A stretch of 7,441 nt of DNA from Desulfonatronospira sp. (GTDB taxonomy: Bacteria > Desulfobacterota > Desulfovibrionia > Desulfovibrionales > Desulfonatronovibrionaceae), in contig SLAE01000072.1 in the NCBI GenBank assembly GCA_007127015.1, positions 1 through 7,441 of the forward strand. Reading direction: 5' to 3'. The translations under genes and the position numbers were made by a program. Shown in pieces: positions 5,910 through 7,441 of the stretch. How positions within the stretch are numbered: position 1 is the first letter of the stretch; each line of letters starts with the position of its first letter. Under the pieces are notes generated by a model. It was not told where the DNA came from. It did not search any database and saw nothing but the letters and a program-made list of their open reading frames with translations.

Positions 5910-6446
5910 TCAAACGGTGTACAGGTCTTGAAGGGCCTTTTCGAAAAATCTTAGCTGTTCAGGTTTGAAAAGAACAAAACGAACCTTCTTTATCTGCCTC
6001 AGTTTCGGAGCTTCATCAGCTATAGTATTTAAGGCCACTTGTGCTGCTCTGTCCATAGGAAAACCAAAAGCTCCCGCTGAAATTGCCGGAAAAGCAATGG
6101 AATCGATACGATGGTCTTCAGCCAGCCTGAGGGCGTTGCGGTAACATCTGGCCAGCAGTTCATCTTCAGGTTTATCCACCCCGTAAACAGGGCCCAGACA
6201 ATGAAGTACATAGCGGTTGGGCAGGTTGTGACCTCCTGTAAGCACCACTTCGCCCGGCCTGACAGGTGCCAGCGGACGGCATTCATCATACAGCCCCGGA
6301 CCCGCCTTAATGTGAAGGGCACCGGCCACCCCTCCTCCAGGCATAAGCTGAGCATTGGCTGCGTTGACCACAGCCGTGATGCCCTCCTGTGAAGCTATAT
6401 CGCCCAGTATACATTCAATGATCAAATCGTTTTTTTTCTTTTGCAT
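5910..6446 (-). CDS. Macro domain protein (ADP-ribose / O-acetyl-ADP-ribose binding or hydrolysis)
   Basis: A 178-residue, single-domain macro protein of the bacterial O-acetyl-ADP-ribose deacetylase group. Family landmarks appear in order: G-D-I (15-17), which contacts the adenine; VVNAAN (26-31); the glycine loop PGGGVAGALH (36-45); AGPGLYDEC (48-56); the V-R-P-G-E-V-V-L-T-G-G stretch (62-72); L-P-N-R-Y-V-L-H (75-82); and SIAFPAISAGAFGFP (116-130), the phosphate-binding loop. No other domain or signal peptide is present. Members bind ADP-ribose and many remove it from proteins or deacetylate O-acetyl-ADP-ribose in the cytoplasm. Asn28, Asn31 and His45 match residues implicated in catalysis in human MacroD1 (Asn171, Asn174, His188), but the aspartate (Asp184 there) is Ala41 here, so hydrolase activity is not assured. 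The AGGAGG at 6455-6460 with 8-base spacing fixes the start. An A8 tract lies in codons 4-6. It probably forms an operon with the small gene that follows. Confidence 0.9.
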   Translation of the reverse strand: MQKKKNDLIIECILGDIASQEGITAVVNAANAQLMPGGGVAGALHIKAGPGLYDECRPLAPVRPGEVVLTGGHNLPNRYVLHCLGPVYGVDKPEDELLARCYRNALRLAEDHRIDSIAFPAISAGAFGFPMDRAAQVALNTIADEAPKLRQIKKVRFVLFKPEQLRFFEKALQDLYTV

Positions 6447-6454
6447 AACTCATT

Positions 6455-6460
6455 CCTCCT
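6455..6460 (-). promoter_or_regulatory. Consensus ribosome binding site of the macro-domain gene
   Basis: Perfect AGGAGG on the minus strand, 8 bases before the ATG at 6446. It is the strongest Shine-Dalgarno sequence in the window, which suggests efficient translation. Confidence 0.8.
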
Positions 6461-6599
6461 GTTGATCATCTTCAGCTTACCTTCCCGGTTAACAATATTT
6501 TGATTTTTTTTCCATGCCTGCCGGGACACAAATTCCTTAACATGCATTTTTTTCTCACACCCGGTAAAATTTATTTTTTGTAGCCTGCTAGTCCAGCAT

Positions 6600-6628
6600 C
6601 CGGCACCTGCTTGCAATCCTGCCGGCAC
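6600..6628 (+). repeat. Direct repeat CCGGCAC x2, 22-nt period
   Basis: CCGGCAC occurs at 6600-6606 and 6622-6628, a period of 22 nt or about two helical turns. CCTGCCGG before the second copy recurs at 6517-6524. This could be a tandem protein-binding site on one DNA face, or chance. Confidence 0.3.
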
Positions 6629-6636
6629 ATGTAAAG

Positions 6637-6652
6637 TTTAACATTTGTTAAA
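6637..6652. promoter_or_regulatory. Palindrome TTTAAC-N4-GTTAAA, possible operator
   Basis: Perfect 6-bp arms TTTAAC (6637-6642) and GTTAAA (6647-6652) around ATTT, in the middle of the divergent region. The size and symmetry suit a dimeric repressor. GTTAAC at 6488-6493 has the same core. AT-rich palindromes arise easily by chance, so confidence is low. Confidence 0.3.
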
Positions 6653-6733
6653 AGTAGGTTCCGGACAATGACATTTTTGAGCTGTGACATATGGCAATAA
6701 CAAGTCTTTTATTTTTTTTAAACTTTTCCCGGC

Positions 6734-6762
6734 TTGACCGGAATGACCAGATACCCTAATAA
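6734..6762 (+). promoter_or_regulatory. Candidate sigma-70 promoter of greA
   Basis: TTGACC (6734-6739, five of six to the -35 consensus) is followed after exactly 17 bp by TAATAA (6757-6762, only three of six to TATAAT). Transcription would begin near 6769 and leave a leader of about 175 nt before greA. The -35 overlaps an imperfect repeat (TTCCCGG at 6726-6732, CCGGAA at 6738-6743) that could be an operator. A weaker alternative is TATAGT at 6890-6895, which has no -35. Confidence 0.4.
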
Positions 6763-6787
6763 ATATTTTAGAGTGCATTTTACAAAA

Positions 6788-6821
6788 GATTTCTTCGGCT
6801 GCATTATTAACCGAAGAGATT
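6788..6821 (+). ncRNA. Leader hairpin 1 upstream of greA
   Basis: GATTTCTTCGG (6788-6798) pairs with CCGAAGAGATT (6811-6821) over 11 positions, nine Watson-Crick and two G-U, with a 12-nt loop. The seven loop-proximal pairs (TCTTCGG/CCGAAGA) are perfect. The G-U pairs form only in plus-strand RNA, which suits a structure in the greA leader. No U-run follows, so it is not an intrinsic terminator. Confidence 0.4.
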
Positions 6822-6855
6822 GATAAATAATCCCGCACCTGCTTAATTTTCGCAA

Positions 6856-6878
6856 CTGCCTGGAACACCAGCAGGCAG
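6856..6878 (+). ncRNA. Leader hairpin 2 upstream of greA
   Basis: Perfect 7-bp GC-rich arms CTGCCTG (6856-6862) and CAGGCAG (6872-6878) around a 9-nt loop, 65 bp before greA. An alternative inner pairing CTGG/CCAG (6860-6863 with 6868-6871) competes with it. No U-run follows on either strand. It may be an RNA structure in the leader or an operator. Confidence 0.4.
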
Positions 6879-6910
6879 CGCACCGGATTTATAGTGGGTA
6901 CGGGATTAAG

Positions 6911-6931
6911 TTGTTTTAAACGCTTAAACAA
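6911..6931. promoter_or_regulatory. Palindrome just before the greA start
   Basis: TTGTTT (6911-6916) and AAACAA (6926-6931) form 6-bp arms around a 9-nt centre, 12 bases before the greA ATG. It could be a protein-binding site or a weak hairpin near the ribosome binding region. It is AT-rich, so chance is possible. Confidence 0.3.
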
Positions 6932-6943
6932 GAGAAAGAAAAG

Positions 6944-7441
6944 ATGAACAACAGCATCCCCATTTCCCAGGAAGGCTTTGCCAGAATCAAAAAAGACCTG
7001 GAAAAGCTTCAGGCTGAACGCCCTGAAGTAATTCAGGCCATAAAAGAAGCACGAGAAGAAGGAGACCTCAAGGAAAACGCCGGCTATGACGCTGCACGTG
7101 AACGTCAGGGGCTGCTGGAAGCCAAGATTGCTTTCATCACCTCTCGCATGCCCATGTTCAACGTCATAGACCTGAACACTATGGACGGAGAAAAAGTCTG
7201 CTTTGGAGCAACGGTAAAGATTGAAAACATTGATACCGGGGAAATTAAGAAGTTTACCCTGCTTGGACCTGATGAGACTGATTATGTGCCTGAAGCGCTC
7301 TCTGTTTTTTCACCTCTGGCCAGAGCGCTCATGGGCAAAGAAGCGGGTGAAGAAGTCGTGGTCCACGCGCCCAAGGGCAAGATTGAATATGAAATACTGG
7401 AAATCGAGTTTCACGGTTCAAATATTTATGAAAACGTTTGA
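6944..7441 (+). CDS. greA: Transcription elongation factor GreA
   Basis: Complete GreA, 165 residues, slightly longer than the E. coli protein (158). It rescues backtracked RNA polymerase by inserting its coiled coil into the secondary channel and stimulating cleavage of the transcript 3' end. The N-terminal antiparallel coiled coil covers about residues 10-75, with the tip REEGDLKENAGYDAAR. Asp41 and Glu44, which coordinate the catalytic metal in E. coli GreA, are both present. The C-terminal FKBP-like domain (about 82-157) contains FGATVKIENIDTGE, LLGPDETDY, ISVxSPLARALMGK in the form LSVFSPLARALMGK (119-132), and the GKIEYEILEIEF end. The last eight residues are an extra polar tail. Position 47 is Gly where E. 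coli has Glu, a form I associate with Desulfovibrionales. The start follows the purine-rich but imperfect GAGAAAGAAAAG at 6932-6943. It is divergent from the macro-domain gene and preceded by a structured leader; the gene ends with the window. Confidence 0.96.
   Translation: MNNSIPISQEGFARIKKDLEKLQAERPEVIQAIKEAREEGDLKENAGYDAARERQGLLEAKIAFITSRMPMFNVIDLNTMDGEKVCFGATVKIENIDTGEIKKFTLLGPDETDYVPEALSVFSPLARALMGKEAGEEVVVHAPKGKIEYEILEIEFHGSNIYENV

Larger units (their letters stand above)
6447..6943. other. Divergent intergenic region, AT-rich, no credible gene
   Basis: 497 bp separate the starts of the macro-domain gene (-) and greA (+). The region is clearly more AT-rich than its flanks and has T-runs of 6-8 (6504-6511, 6547-6553, 6574-6579, 6712-6719). 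Open frames here (minus 6638-6931 from a TTG, minus 6422-6628) lack ribosome binding sites and resemble no family. It should carry both promoters; I could propose one only for greA. Palindromes, hairpins and short repeats are listed separately. Confidence 0.7.

Noticed and set aside
6429..6438. A8 tract in codons 4-6 of the macro-domain gene as a frameshift or phase-variation site
   Set aside because: The tract is short, and Lys-Lys-Asn codons explain it. Without population data nothing supports slippage.
6422..6628. Minus-strand open frame of 68 codons overlapping the macro-domain start
   Set aside because: No ribosome binding site, and it overlaps the well-supported AGGAGG and start of the macro-domain gene in another frame; its composition reflects AT-rich noncoding DNA.
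6504..6719. T-runs in the divergent region as phased curved DNA
   Set aside because: Distances between runs (43, 27 and 138) do not keep to a 10.5-bp period.
6861..6876. TGGAAC-containing sequence as a sigma-54 promoter
   Set aside because: The GC half with TTGC at the required distance is missing.
6638..6931. Minus-strand open frame of 97 codons in the greA upstream region
   Set aside because: It starts at TTG, has no ribosome binding site, resembles no family I know and coincides with the hairpins and candidate promoter of greA.

Overview
The window reads as a bacterial chromosome segment, most likely from a sulfate-reducing desulfobacterium close to Desulfovibrionales. This rests on two remembered resemblances, not on a search: the GreA core 'NAGYDAARERQG' and the layout of the Mrp-type antiporter genes. 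Coding DNA is moderately GC-rich and nearly every strand-consistent gene has a recognisable ribosome binding site. No rRNA, tRNA, CRISPR array, transposase or phage gene was seen.

Layout. Bases 1-111 hold what may be the last codons of an upstream gene (stop at 24-26) and a short gap. Bases 112-5663 (+) are a tight five-gene operon for a multisubunit cation/proton antiporter of the Mrp (Mnh) type: a NuoK-like MrpC, three separate antiporter-like proteins of the NuoL/NuoM/NuoN family, and MrpE. All four gene junctions are ATGA overlaps, so translation is probably coupled. Bases 5686-6446 (-) run towards the operon and leave only 22 bp between the facing stop codons. They encode a macro-domain protein followed by a small predicted coiled-coil protein of unknown function. 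Bases 6447-6943 are a 497-bp AT-rich divergent intergenic region with a candidate greA promoter, two hairpins, two palindromes and short direct repeats. Bases 6944-7441 (+) are complete greA, whose stop codon is the last three bases of the window.

How the genes work together. The five operon products should form one membrane complex exchanging cations (probably Na+) for protons. Canonical Mrp has two antiporter-like subunits (MrpA and MrpD); here three independent ones are encoded, the number found in complex I. No hydrophilic redox subunit is in view. MrpB, MrpF, MrpG and the C-terminal part of MrpA are not in the window either and, if present, must lie upstream, because mrpE is the last gene on this strand before the convergent pair. 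The third antiporter-like protein has alanine where its siblings carry the membrane glutamate of TM5, and a glutamate in the following helix that its siblings lack. That is the most interesting protein-level observation here. At the nucleotide level it is the structured, probably long, greA leader.
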